Positions 57,686-64,000 of a stretch of DNA of 64,000 nucleotides are shown in pieces. Each line of letters starts with the position of its first letter. Within the stretch, counting starts at the first letter, position 1. Source of the stretch: Nocardioides sp. Root682 (GTDB taxonomy: Bacteria > Actinomycetota > Actinomycetes > Propionibacteriales > Nocardioidaceae); NCBI RefSeq assembly GCF_001427795.1, contig NZ_LMHJ01000001.1, positions 729,773 to 793,772 on the forward strand. Reading direction: 5' to 3'. The translations under genes and the position numbers were made by a program. The notes under the pieces were generated by a model. That model saw nothing but the letters and a program-made list of their open reading frames with translations, made no database searches and was not told where the DNA came from.

Positions 57686-58906
57686 TCAGACGCCGCGGAA
57701 GGTCGGGCGTTGCTTGGCGAGGAATGCATCGAGCGCCCCGCGCGCGTCGGCGGTGCCCGCGCACGCGACGAGTGCGTCGATCTCGGCGTCGAGCTGCTCC
57801 GGGAGGCTGCGGTCCCACGAATCGCGCAACAGGGCGCGCATCTGGGCGAAGGCTCGGGTGGGGCCGGCAGCGAGACGCCGGGCGATCTCCTCGCCGCGCA
57901 CTCGTGCCTCGGCAACGGTCGCGACCTCGGCGACCAGGCCCCAGTCGAGAGCCTGCTGAGCCGTGATCGGCTCGTTCAGGAGGTAAGCGCGGGCCGCGCG
58001 CGCCGGGCCGATCCGGCGCGGCAGGTGCCACGTTCCGCCGCCGTCGCCGCTGAGCCCGATCGCCGCGAAGGCCGTCACGAACCGGGCATCCTCGGCGGCC
58101 ACCAGGATGTCAGCGGCATAGGCGAACCCGAGGCCACCACCGGCGACCGCGCCGTGGGCGACCGTCACGATCGGCACCTCCAGCATCGCCAGCACCTGGA
58201 AGCCGAAGTGGAACGGCGTCGTCATCTGGCGCAGGGTCACGTCGAGCTCGTTCGACTGCCCGGTGAAGTAACCGATGTCGCCACCGACGGTCAGGTCAGG
58301 CCCGTCCCCACAGAGGAGTACGGCGCGCACGCTGGCGTCGCCAGCAATCCGGACCGCCGCGACGAGGAACTCGTCGGCGAGGCGCTGGTCGATGGCGTTG
58401 CGGGCGTCAGGGCGCGCCAGACGGAGCGTGGCGACGCCGTCAGCGATCGTGAGGTCCATGGTCTCGAGTCCAGCGGGCGACCCGCCCCCGGACTCGAGTG
58501 CGCCGACGAAGGCGGTGGCGTCGGTGATCTGGGTGAGACCGGAGATCAGCCCGTCGCGGAACTCCCACACGTGCGCGAACCACGTCGTGAACGGCGTCCC
58601 GCTCCCCCGGCCGGTACCGCGGTAGGTGCCCTGCACCTGGAGCCGACCGTCGGTCGTCGCAGTGAACCTCGCGGGCTCCGCCCGCACGCGCCAGTGCGCC
58701 CCGATCGTGAACCAGCCGTCGCGGATCATCGCCTCGGCACCACGGTGTTCACCACCGACCCCGAACGGCAGGCCCGGCGTCAGGTGGCCCACGAAGTCAG
58801 AGGTCAGAGCCGCTTCGATGCGCGCACGATCCCCGGTGGCCAGGGCGTCGTACAGGCCCTCGACAAGGGTGCGGGCGGCCTGACGGGCCAGCGTTGCGTC
58901 GCTCAC
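57686..58906 (-). CDS. NTF2-like plus enoyl-CoA hydratase/isomerase fusion protein
   Basis: 406 aa. Residues 1-140 form an NTF2/SnoaL-like domain (LYDALATGDRARIEAALTSD; then PFTTWFAHVWEFRDGLISGL). Residues about 148-406 are a crotonase domain: NAIDQRLADEFLVA, oxyanion-hole segments GGDIGYF and VAGGGLGFAYAADI, then AFAAIGLSGDGGGTWHLPRR. The usual Glu of the hydratase motif is not seen in the latter and an Asp sits before GGG, which fits isomerase-type crotonases better. GTG start within the operator region at 58911. First gene of the four-gene operon ending at 54474. Confidence 0.85.
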   Translation of the reverse strand: MSDATLARQAARTLVEGLYDALATGDRARIEAALTSDFVGHLTPGLPFGVGGEHRGAEAMIRDGWFTIGAHWRVRAEPARFTATTDGRLQVQGTYRGTGRGSGTPFTTWFAHVWEFRDGLISGLTQITDATAFVGALESGGGSPAGLETMDLTIADGVATLRLARPDARNAIDQRLADEFLVAAVRIAGDASVRAVLLCGDGPDLTVGGDIGYFTGQSNELDVTLRQMTTPFHFGFQVLAMLEVPIVTVAHGAVAGGGLGFAYAADILVAAEDARFVTAFAAIGLSGDGGGTWHLPRRIGPARAARAYLLNEPITAQQALDWGLVAEVATVAEARVRGEEIARRLAAGPTRAFAQMRALLRDSWDRSLPEQLDAEIDALVACAGTADARGALDAFLAKQRPTFRGV

Positions 58907-58910
58907 CTAA

Positions 58911-58926
58911 TTGAATATAGATTAAA
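58911..58926. promoter_or_regulatory. TetR-type operator between the NTF2-ECH and 58976 genes
   Basis: TTGAATATAGATTAAA, geometry TTGAAT-N5-TTAAA. It begins four bases upstream of the minus-strand GTG (58906) and 50 bp upstream of the plus-strand GTG (58976). A bound repressor would cover both promoters. Confidence 0.7.
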
Positions 58927-58975
58927 TACGCAGGACGAGACAACCCCCTGGGACGCACAACACAAGGAGGACACC

Positions 58976-60262
58976 GTGCAGGTGATCGTGATCGGCGGAG
59001 GTGTCGCCGGCACTGCGGCAGCGCGCAGGCTCCAGGACAAGGGCGCGCAAGTGGTCGTCCTGGAGGCGGCCGAGGCCGTCGGCGGTCGCACCCGCACCCT
59101 CCAGCGGGACGGGTTCGCGATCGACACCGGGGCGATCTTCCTGATGGGCTCCTACGACCGCACCTTCGACTTCCTCAGTGACAGCGGCCACCGCCGCGAC
59201 CTGACCCGCTGGCCCGCGCTCGCGGCGGTCATCGACGACGACGAACGCCTGAACCCGGTGCGCTACGACCGCCCGTGGACCTTCGTGCGTCAGCCCCAGC
59301 TTCGGCTCCGCGACGCGGCCCGCATCGCGACGACAGCCGTTCGAGGCGTGGTGGGCGCGCGCGTGCAGCCCTTCGACCTGGACGAGCTCGCCGCCGCCGA
59401 CGACGGCACGACCCTGGCCGACTGGTCGCGGGGCGCGATGGGCGAGCCGGCGTACCACGCCCTCATCCGCCCGCTGATGGAGCCACTCACCGGAGCCGAC
59501 CCGCACCGGATCAGCGCCGCATTCACGCGGGCGCTCCTGCAGCAGCCGCACCGGACCACTCTCGACGTGCCCCTCGGCGGCCTCGGGCAGGTCGTGAACT
59601 GGCTGGCCGAGGACATCGACGTACGCCTGGACACAGCAGCTCTGGAGATCACCTCCGAGGGAAACCGGGTGGCAGTCCGTACGGCGACCGAGACCCTCGA
59701 GGCAGACGGAGTCGTCGTGGCCACGGACGTGCTCACCGCTCGCCAGCTGGTCGGCCCGGTGGCCTGTCCCCCGGTCCTCGAGGCGCTCGATGCGGTCGAG
59801 CCGATCCACGCGTTCCACGTCTGGCTGGGCTACCGGAAGGACCCGTGGCCCGGCGTCGCCCAGGACCTGGTGGTCGAGGGCACGACCGGAGCACACGCGA
59901 CGTACGGCGTCCTGCTCAACAACCGGCGCGCACCGGGGTCCACTCCCCCGGGCGGCCAGTCCGTCAGTGTCTACCTCGACCGCGACCAGGTCGGCGACCG
60001 GGACCGCGACGGCATCATCGCGCTCGCCCGCGCTGCCGTCGATCGCGCCTTCGGCCCAGCCACACCGGACCTCGCCGAGGTCTTCGAGTGGCCGGTCACC
60101 CTGATCGCGCCCGTGCCCGGCCACTACCGCCGAATGCAGACCGCGCGGGACGGCATGCCGCCGCGAATCCGGCTCGCTGGCGATTTCCTGACGCACTCAG
60201 GCATCGAGGGTGCGCTGCGGTCCGGCGAAAAGGCGGCTGACGACCTGCTCGCTGGTGGATAG
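58976..60262 (+). CDS. NAD(P)/FAD-dependent oxidoreductase (amine oxidase fold)
   Basis: 428 aa from the GTG at 58976, with AAGGAGG five bases upstream. VIVIGGGVAGTAAARRLQDKG, VVLEAAEAVGGRTRTL (Arg-Thr after GG as in amine oxidase/desaturase enzymes), DTGAIFLMGSYDR, C-terminal RIRLAGDFLTHSGIEGALRS. Divergent from the NTF2-ECH operon and sharing its operator, so likely functionally linked. Fourth FAD oxidoreductase of the desaturase type in the window; followed 10 bp later by the serine hydrolase gene. Confidence 0.88.
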   Translation: MQVIVIGGGVAGTAAARRLQDKGAQVVVLEAAEAVGGRTRTLQRDGFAIDTGAIFLMGSYDRTFDFLSDSGHRRDLTRWPALAAVIDDDERLNPVRYDRPWTFVRQPQLRLRDAARIATTAVRGVVGARVQPFDLDELAAADDGTTLADWSRGAMGEPAYHALIRPLMEPLTGADPHRISAAFTRALLQQPHRTTLDVPLGGLGQVVNWLAEDIDVRLDTAALEITSEGNRVAVRTATETLEADGVVVATDVLTARQLVGPVACPPVLEALDAVEPIHAFHVWLGYRKDPWPGVAQDLVVEGTTGAHATYGVLLNNRRAPGSTPPGGQSVSVYLDRDQVGDRDRDGIIALARAAVDRAFGPATPDLAEVFEWPVTLIAPVPGHYRRMQTARDGMPPRIRLAGDFLTHSGIEGALRSGEKAADDLLAGG

Positions 60263-60271
60263 ATTCGACGG

Positions 60272-61273
60272 GTGCAGTCCCTCCAGGGCGCAGTGGACGA
60301 GGCGGCGGAGCGCGTTGGGTTCTCCGGTGTCGTCCGCGTCGATCGCGCAGGCGCCACCGAGGTGCTCTCGGCGTACGGGCTCGCCGACCGGGCCCACCGG
60401 GTCCCCAACACCGTCGACACCCTGTTCGCGACCGCGAGCGCAACGAAGGGGCTGACCGCGCTGGCGGTGATGAGCCTGGTCGAGGACGGAACGCTCGAGC
60501 TGACCACGCCCGCGCGATCGCTGTTGGGTGATGACCTGCCGTTGATCGCCGACGACGTCACCATTGAGCACCTGCTGGCCCACCGGTCGGGGATCGGTGA
60601 CTACCTCGACGAGAACGCCAGCGGCATCAACGACCACGTGATGCCGGTTTCAGTGCACGAGCTCGCCTCGACGGAGCAGTACCTGCCCGTGCTGGACGGC
60701 CACCCGACGGTGTTCCGCGCAGGCGAGCGGTTCTCCTACAACAACGCCGGATTCGTCGTCCTCGCCCTGTTGGCGGAACGGGCGAGCGGGGAGTCCTTCC
60801 ACGAGCTGGTGCGCACCCGGGTCTGCGAACCGGCCGGCATGATCGACACGACCTTCCTGCGCAGCGACGAGCTGCCGGGACGGGCCGCGCTGGGCTATCT
60901 CTCTGCTGACGGTCCGCGCACCAACGTGTTCCACCTCCCCGTCCTCGGCAGCGGCGACGGCGGCATCTACGCCACTTCGGCCGACCTGAACGCCTTCTGG
61001 GACGCGCTGTACGACGGTCGCATCGTCTCGCCCGAGAACGTCGCGGAGATGACGCGCCCGCGCAGCGACTGGCCCGAGGAGTCCCGGCGCTACGGCCTCG
61101 GGTTCCACCTGCACGCGACGGGCGACGCCGTCTTCCTCGAGGGGTACGACGCCGGCGTGTCCTTCGCCAGCCTGCGCTGGCCTTCGGAATCGGTCATCTA
61201 CACGGTCATTTCGAACTGGTCCGACGGCGCCTGGCCTGTCGTCAAGGTCCTCAAGGAGCACCTCGGCATCTGA
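60272..61273 (+). CDS. Serine beta-lactamase/esterase family hydrolase (class C fold)
   Basis: 333 aa. SATK with Ser56 and Lys59 and YNN in RFSYNNAGFV are the SxxK and YxN motifs of the class C beta-lactamase/DD-peptidase/EstB family; LLAHRSGIGDYLDENA and EPAGMIDTTF are further family landmarks. No signal peptide, so a cytoplasmic esterase or amidase rather than a resistance enzyme is more likely. GTG start 10 bp after the oxidoreductase stop, probably the same transcript. Ends just before a REP-like hairpin. Confidence 0.85.
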   Translation: MQSLQGAVDEAAERVGFSGVVRVDRAGATEVLSAYGLADRAHRVPNTVDTLFATASATKGLTALAVMSLVEDGTLELTTPARSLLGDDLPLIADDVTIEHLLAHRSGIGDYLDENASGINDHVMPVSVHELASTEQYLPVLDGHPTVFRAGERFSYNNAGFVVLALLAERASGESFHELVRTRVCEPAGMIDTTFLRSDELPGRAALGYLSADGPRTNVFHLPVLGSGDGGIYATSADLNAFWDALYDGRIVSPENVAEMTRPRSDWPEESRRYGLGFHLHATGDAVFLEGYDAGVSFASLRWPSESVIYTVISNWSDGAWPVVKVLKEHLGI

Positions 61274-61281
61274 GGCGCGCC

Positions 61282-61325
61282 GGTGGTTGAGGTGCGAGGC
61301 GCGCCAGCGCCAAGCCTCGAAACCC
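61282..61325. repeat. REP-like imperfect hairpin
   Basis: Imperfect inverted repeat with outer GGTTGAGG...AACC and inner CGAGGC (61295-61300) and GCCTCG (61314-61319) around a GC-rich centre. Hairpins of this kind (GGTTGAGGTGCGAG...CCTCGAAACC) recur widely in Nocardioides-like genomes, from general knowledge. It lies 9 bp after the serine hydrolase stop and may act as its terminator. Confidence 0.55.
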
Positions 61326-61350
61326 GGTGACTGTGGAGAACTTGGCCTGA

Positions 61351-61382
61351 TTGGATCGAAGTGTCGGAGGTCGATGATCCAA
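61351..61382. repeat. TTGGATC...GATCCAA inverted repeat upstream of the HNH gene
   Basis: 7-bp arms at 61351-61357 and 61376-61382, eight bases before the DUF222/HNH start codon. It could be an operator or part of the repeat that travels with this nuclease family. Confidence 0.4.
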
Positions 61383-61389
61383 TACTCGT

Positions 61390-62737
61390 ATGGCAATCGG
61401 GTGCGGGCAGAACGAGCAGGATCGGCTGGTGGAGATGTCCGCGGGCGGTGTTCTGGCGTATGCCGAGGCCGAGCACGCCAAGCGTCTGGAGGCTGAGCGG
61501 AACATCTTGAAGGCCGCGTACCAGTGGGCTGTCCTGCATTCCCCGGACCGGTTGCCGGCGGGTGACAAGCGGGGTAGGGAGCGGGCGAAGCCGGCTGGTG
61601 GGGCGGGGACGCCGTTGATCACCGAGTACGCCGCGGCAGCGTTCGGTGCCCGGATCCAGACCTCGCCGTACGGGGCGAAGAAGCTGATCGCAGACTCGGT
61701 CGACATCGCCCTGCGGCTCCCATGCATCCAGGCCGGGGTCGATGCCGGTACTGCCCGTCCTGGTCATGCCCGCCACGTTGCCGAGGCGACCCGGGAGCTG
61801 TCGGAGTCCGAGGCGGCGTGGGTCGATGCCGAGGTGGCGGAGTCCTGTGACGGCAGGTTGTCGTGGACCCGGTTCGAGGCATTGGTGGAGGGCAAGGTCG
61901 CGGCTGCTGCCCCGGAGTTGGCGCGGTTGAAGGAAGAAGCCGCTGCTCGGGAGGTGTTTGCGCGGATGTCGCGGGTCAACAAGCACGGCAAGGCGACCTA
62001 CACGATCCACGGCGACGCTCTGACGATCGCTGGGATCGATGCGGCGGTGAACGCGGTCGCCGAGTCAGCGGAGCTGAAGGCTTTGATGCCCGACGCCACG
62101 CTCAATGAACGTCGTGTTGCCGCGATCGCACTCCTCGCCAATCCCGCGGCGCACGTCGACCCCGCCGTCGGTCCGGTGAAGGTCAAGGTGAAGGCCTATC
62201 TCCACCTGTACGGCGACTCACCCATCGCACGCCTCGAGGGCCACGGACCGGTCACCACCGACTGGGTGGCACACCAGGTTTCGAGGCTCACTGGCGCTCG
62301 CACCTCCCACCGGCGGGACTGTTCAGGTGAAGCCGGTGATCGACCTGAACAACCAGGCCCCGGTCGATGCCTACGAGATCCCATCGAGGATGCGCGAAGC
62401 CGTGCACCTGATCCACCCCGGCGACGTCTTCCCCTACGCCGCGAACACCAGCAGGCGGATGGACCTCGACCACGCGATCCCCTACTCCGAGGGCGGACCC
62501 ACCGGCGTGGGGAACTTGGGTCCGATGACCCGGACCCATCACCGGATCAAGACCCATACGGGCTGGGAGGTGCGACAACCCTTCCCCGGGATCTGTATTT
62601 GGCGAGATCCCTACGGGGCGCACTACCTGGTCGATGCGACCGGCACCCGCAGAGTCACCGGCACCCCCGGCGACCAGAGCCCCACGCCCGCAGAGCTCCA
62701 CTTCAGCGAGATCCTCATCAACTACCTCGTCGCCTGA
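61390..62737 (+). pseudogene. DUF222/HNH endonuclease gene with a frameshift
   Basis: From the ATG at 61390 the first frame gives the DUF222 helical region (AGVDAGTARPGHARHVAEAT, LYGDSPIARLEGHGPVTTDW). The HNH part (VIDLNNQAPVDAYEIPSRMR, MDLDHAIPYSEGGPTGVGN, LGPMTRTHHRIKTHTGW) is in another frame from about 62300. Homologues carry both parts in one continuous frame, so a single-base indel between about 62284 and 62325 has split the gene. The nuclease motif HH/DHAIPYS is intact. Its 3' end overlaps the convergent TetR stop at 62722-62737. A sequencing error is an alternative to a true mutation. Confidence 0.75.
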
Positions 62738-63345
62738 CCGACCGGTCCGACCGGAGCCACCACGCGCGCCCAGACGAACGTCAGCGTCGAGGCGACCCCT
62801 GGGGTCGGGACGCCGGTGTCCACGATGGCGCGCACATCACGCCTCATGGCGTCGAAGGTGGCGCCCACCATGAACTCGGCCAGCGCTGCGACCGACGGTC
62901 CCCCGGCGCCTGCGTGCGCGCCCAGGTCGCGGTGCAGACGGTCCGCCGCCCTCGCGGTGAGCTCGTCGACCCACGACCGCACCAGGTCGGCCGCCTCGGC
63001 ATCGACGGCCGAGGCCCGACCCACCGCGTCCAGGAGCCGCGCATGCGTGCGCCACAGCGCGATCGTCGCCTCGAGGGCCTCCGGGATCCCCGCCACCGGA
63101 TCGCCGCCGACGTGGTCGTACCAGGCCGTGGCCACTGCGATGAACTCATCGCGGAGCTCGTCGAGCGCCGCACCGAGGACCGCACCCTTGCTCGCGAAGT
63201 GGAAGTAGAACGCCGGCCGGGTGACCTCCGCGCGACGCGTGATCTCGGCGATGGAGATCTCGTCGTACGACTGCTCCTCGAGCAGGTCGGTCACGACCTC
63301 GAGGATCCGTCGTCGCGTCCGGCCGCCCTTCGTGGTCACGCCCAC
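62722..63345 (-). CDS. TetR-family regulator, divergent from the 63444 phosphotransferase
   Basis: 207 aa. Helix-turn-helix EISIAEITRRAEVTRPAFYFHF with ASKGAVLGAALDEL, then a TetR_C-type domain with LLDAVGRASAVDAEAADLVRSW. GTG at 63345 (a second GTG at 63339 is possible). Divergent from the phosphotransferase gene at 63444 across a region with a good promoter and a shared-geometry operator; EthR-like TetRs have similar architecture. Ligand unknown. Its 3' end overlaps the broken HNH gene. Confidence 0.9.
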   Translation of the reverse strand: MGVTTKGGRTRRRILEVVTDLLEEQSYDEISIAEITRRAEVTRPAFYFHFASKGAVLGAALDELRDEFIAVATAWYDHVGGDPVAGIPEALEATIALWRTHARLLDAVGRASAVDAEAADLVRSWVDELTARAADRLHRDLGAHAGAGGPSVAALAEFMVGATFDAMRRDVRAIVDTGVPTPGVASTLTFVWARVVAPVGPVGQATR

Positions 63346-63377
63346 TGTCTACCGGACCGCACCCCCGAACAACATAA

Positions 63378-63423
63378 TTGACGGGCGTAAATTTCTGTTC
63401 TATGTTTTTGAATCCAACTTCAA
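63378..63423 (+). promoter_or_regulatory. Promoter and operator upstream of the 63444 gene
   Basis: TTGACG (63378-63383), 17-bp spacer, TATGTT (63401-63406), then the palindrome TTGAATCCAACTTCAA at 63408-63423 (TTGAAT-N5-TTCAA). The palindrome sits just after the -10 box, the same layout as at 36113-36160. Confidence 0.65.
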
Positions 63424-63443
63424 GAACAGCCTCAGGAGATCCA

Positions 63444-64000
63444 GTGCTTCCAGAAATCACCGCTCTCAAGGACGCGGCGCTCGGTGCGGCCCCGTGGACC
63501 CCGGGCCAGGCGCGCTACGGCCTCGACTCGCTGCGTCCCGCCGAGTTCACCGCTGCGCTGGCATCAGAAGTGCCCGGCGCCCGGGTCGACGACCTCCGCG
63601 TGGAGATCGACTCCCGCGGCACGACGGACCGCGCACGCATCCACCTGAACTGGAACGAGACCGGCCGCAACGCGGGTCTCCCGGCGACCGCCTTCGCGAA
63701 GGGCACGTCGTCCCAGCTGGCGCCCAGGGTCATCGTCTCCGGGTTCGGGTGCCACACCTACGAGACCCGCTTCTTCGAGCAGATCCACCCCACCCTCGCG
63801 GATCTCACGATCGCGCCGTACGTCACCCGATCAGGATCGGGCGGGCGCTACGTGCTCGCCTTCGAGGACCTCGCCCTCCGTCCGGGCGGCGTGACCTTCT
63901 ACGACGCCGACGACGAGGCGCCCAAGGAGCACGCCGAAGCCGTGGTCGACCTGCTCGCGACGCTGCACGGCAGGTTCTGGCGCTCACCGCGCTTCGAGGG
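63444..64000 (+). CDS. Phosphotransferase-family protein, 3' end beyond the window
   Basis: The frame is open from the GTG at 63444 to the right edge (about 185 codons, no stop), preceded by AGGAG six bases upstream. The product begins VLPEITALKDAALGAAPWTP and continues with LNWNETGRNAGLPATAFAKG, a lysine-containing N-lobe strand, then CHTYETRFFEQIHPTLADLT, RYVLAFEDLALRPGGVTFYD and LLATLHGRFW. This is the order of the APH/DUF1679-type kinase-like N-lobe and hinge (Lys, then Glu, then the L-A-x-L-H-G helix). It is related in fold to the 41384 product. Likely controlled by the operator at 63408. Catalytic loop not visible because it lies outside the window. Confidence 0.75.
   Translation, partial: MLPEITALKDAALGAAPWTPGQARYGLDSLRPAEFTAALASEVPGARVDDLRVEIDSRGTTDRARIHLNWNETGRNAGLPATAFAKGTSSQLAPRVIVSGFGCHTYETRFFEQIHPTLADLTIAPYVTRSGSGGRYVLAFEDLALRPGGVTFYDADDEAPKEHAEAVVDLLATLHGRFWRSPRFE

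Noticed and set aside
57710..58975. Upstream plus-strand extension of the 58976 oxidoreductase
   Set aside because: It runs antisense through the NTF2-crotonase gene and the operator; the GTG at 58976 has a strong ribosome site and starts right at the FAD motif.
60272..61273. Beta-lactam resistance gene
   Set aside because: The SxxK/YxN fold is shared with esterases and no signal peptide is visible; context is lipid metabolism.
1..64000. tRNA, rRNA, CRISPR array, integrase or transposase
   Set aside because: No tRNA-like cloverleaf, repeat-spacer series or recombinase motif was recognised when reading both strands; only hairpins and nuclease relics hint at mobility.

Overview
The window is high-GC DNA (about 70 percent G+C) from an actinobacterium. 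Two Mce lipid-import loci, many TetR regulators, multiple acyl-CoA and FAD oxidoreductase genes, DUF222/HNH and DUF559-type nuclease relics and a REP-like hairpin at 61282-61325 fit Nocardioides or a close relative in the Nocardioidaceae; that assignment is inference from gene style. No rRNA, tRNA, CRISPR array or insertion sequence was seen. Coding density is very high. Many genes overlap by 1-4 bases (ATGA, GTGA or TGATG junctions), so most of the window consists of translationally coupled operons.

Layout. 1-607: the end of a TetR gene. 608-14548 (minus): a complete mce locus (yrbEA, yrbEB, an internal ABC ATPase, six Mce proteins, an RND/MmpL-like transporter and a membrane-anchored peptidyl-prolyl isomerase). 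14634-18520: an SCP2-like small protein, a large ATPase-LuxR regulator and a degenerate AMP-binding protein, with strong palindromes at 15081 and 18590. 18636-21147: NorF-like and NorE-like proteins, a polytopic membrane protein and a divergent alpha/beta hydrolase. 21168-30290 (minus): a second mce locus of classical order with an MceE lipoprotein and no ATPase. 30465-35446: an SDR, an orphan antitoxin, MaoC and CitE-like enzymes, an acyl-CoA dehydrogenase and a TetR. 35479-39286: a TetR, a predicted promoter/operator, and a membrane-anchored linalool dehydratase/isomerase homologue, followed by another TetR. 39292-44827: a membrane protein and a four-gene operon (lipocalin-like protein, kinase-like phosphotransferase, membrane protein, FAD oxidoreductase). 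44840-45549: a broken DUF559 nuclease gene between two copies of a repeated hairpin. 45701-52741 (minus): a six-gene operon pairing NorQ/NorD-type chaperones with two AveC-family membrane proteins, an FAD oxidoreductase and a TetR. 52912-58906 (minus): ferredoxin reductase, ferredoxin, FAD oxidoreductase, acyl-CoA dehydrogenase, membrane protein and an NTF2-enoyl-CoA hydratase fusion. 58976-64000: an FAD oxidoreductase, a serine hydrolase, a frameshifted DUF222/HNH gene, a TetR and the start of a phosphotransferase gene.

Taken together, the window reads as a catabolic or modification island for a hydrophobic, probably isoprenoid or steroid-like substrate. The two Mce systems would import lipid. 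The FAD oxidoreductases, dehydrogenases, hydratases, SDR and lyase would process it. Two recurrent membrane-protein families (a PRW...G.FAW.G...FW family with four copies, and an AveC-like family with two or three copies) accompany the enzymes.

Eight upstream or divergent intergenic regions carry a 16-bp site of constant geometry, TTnAAT-N5-TTnAA. This suggests one TetR-controlled regulon linking both mce loci to most of the enzyme operons. The TetR at 34802-35446 carries such a site over its own -10 box and is the best candidate regulator.
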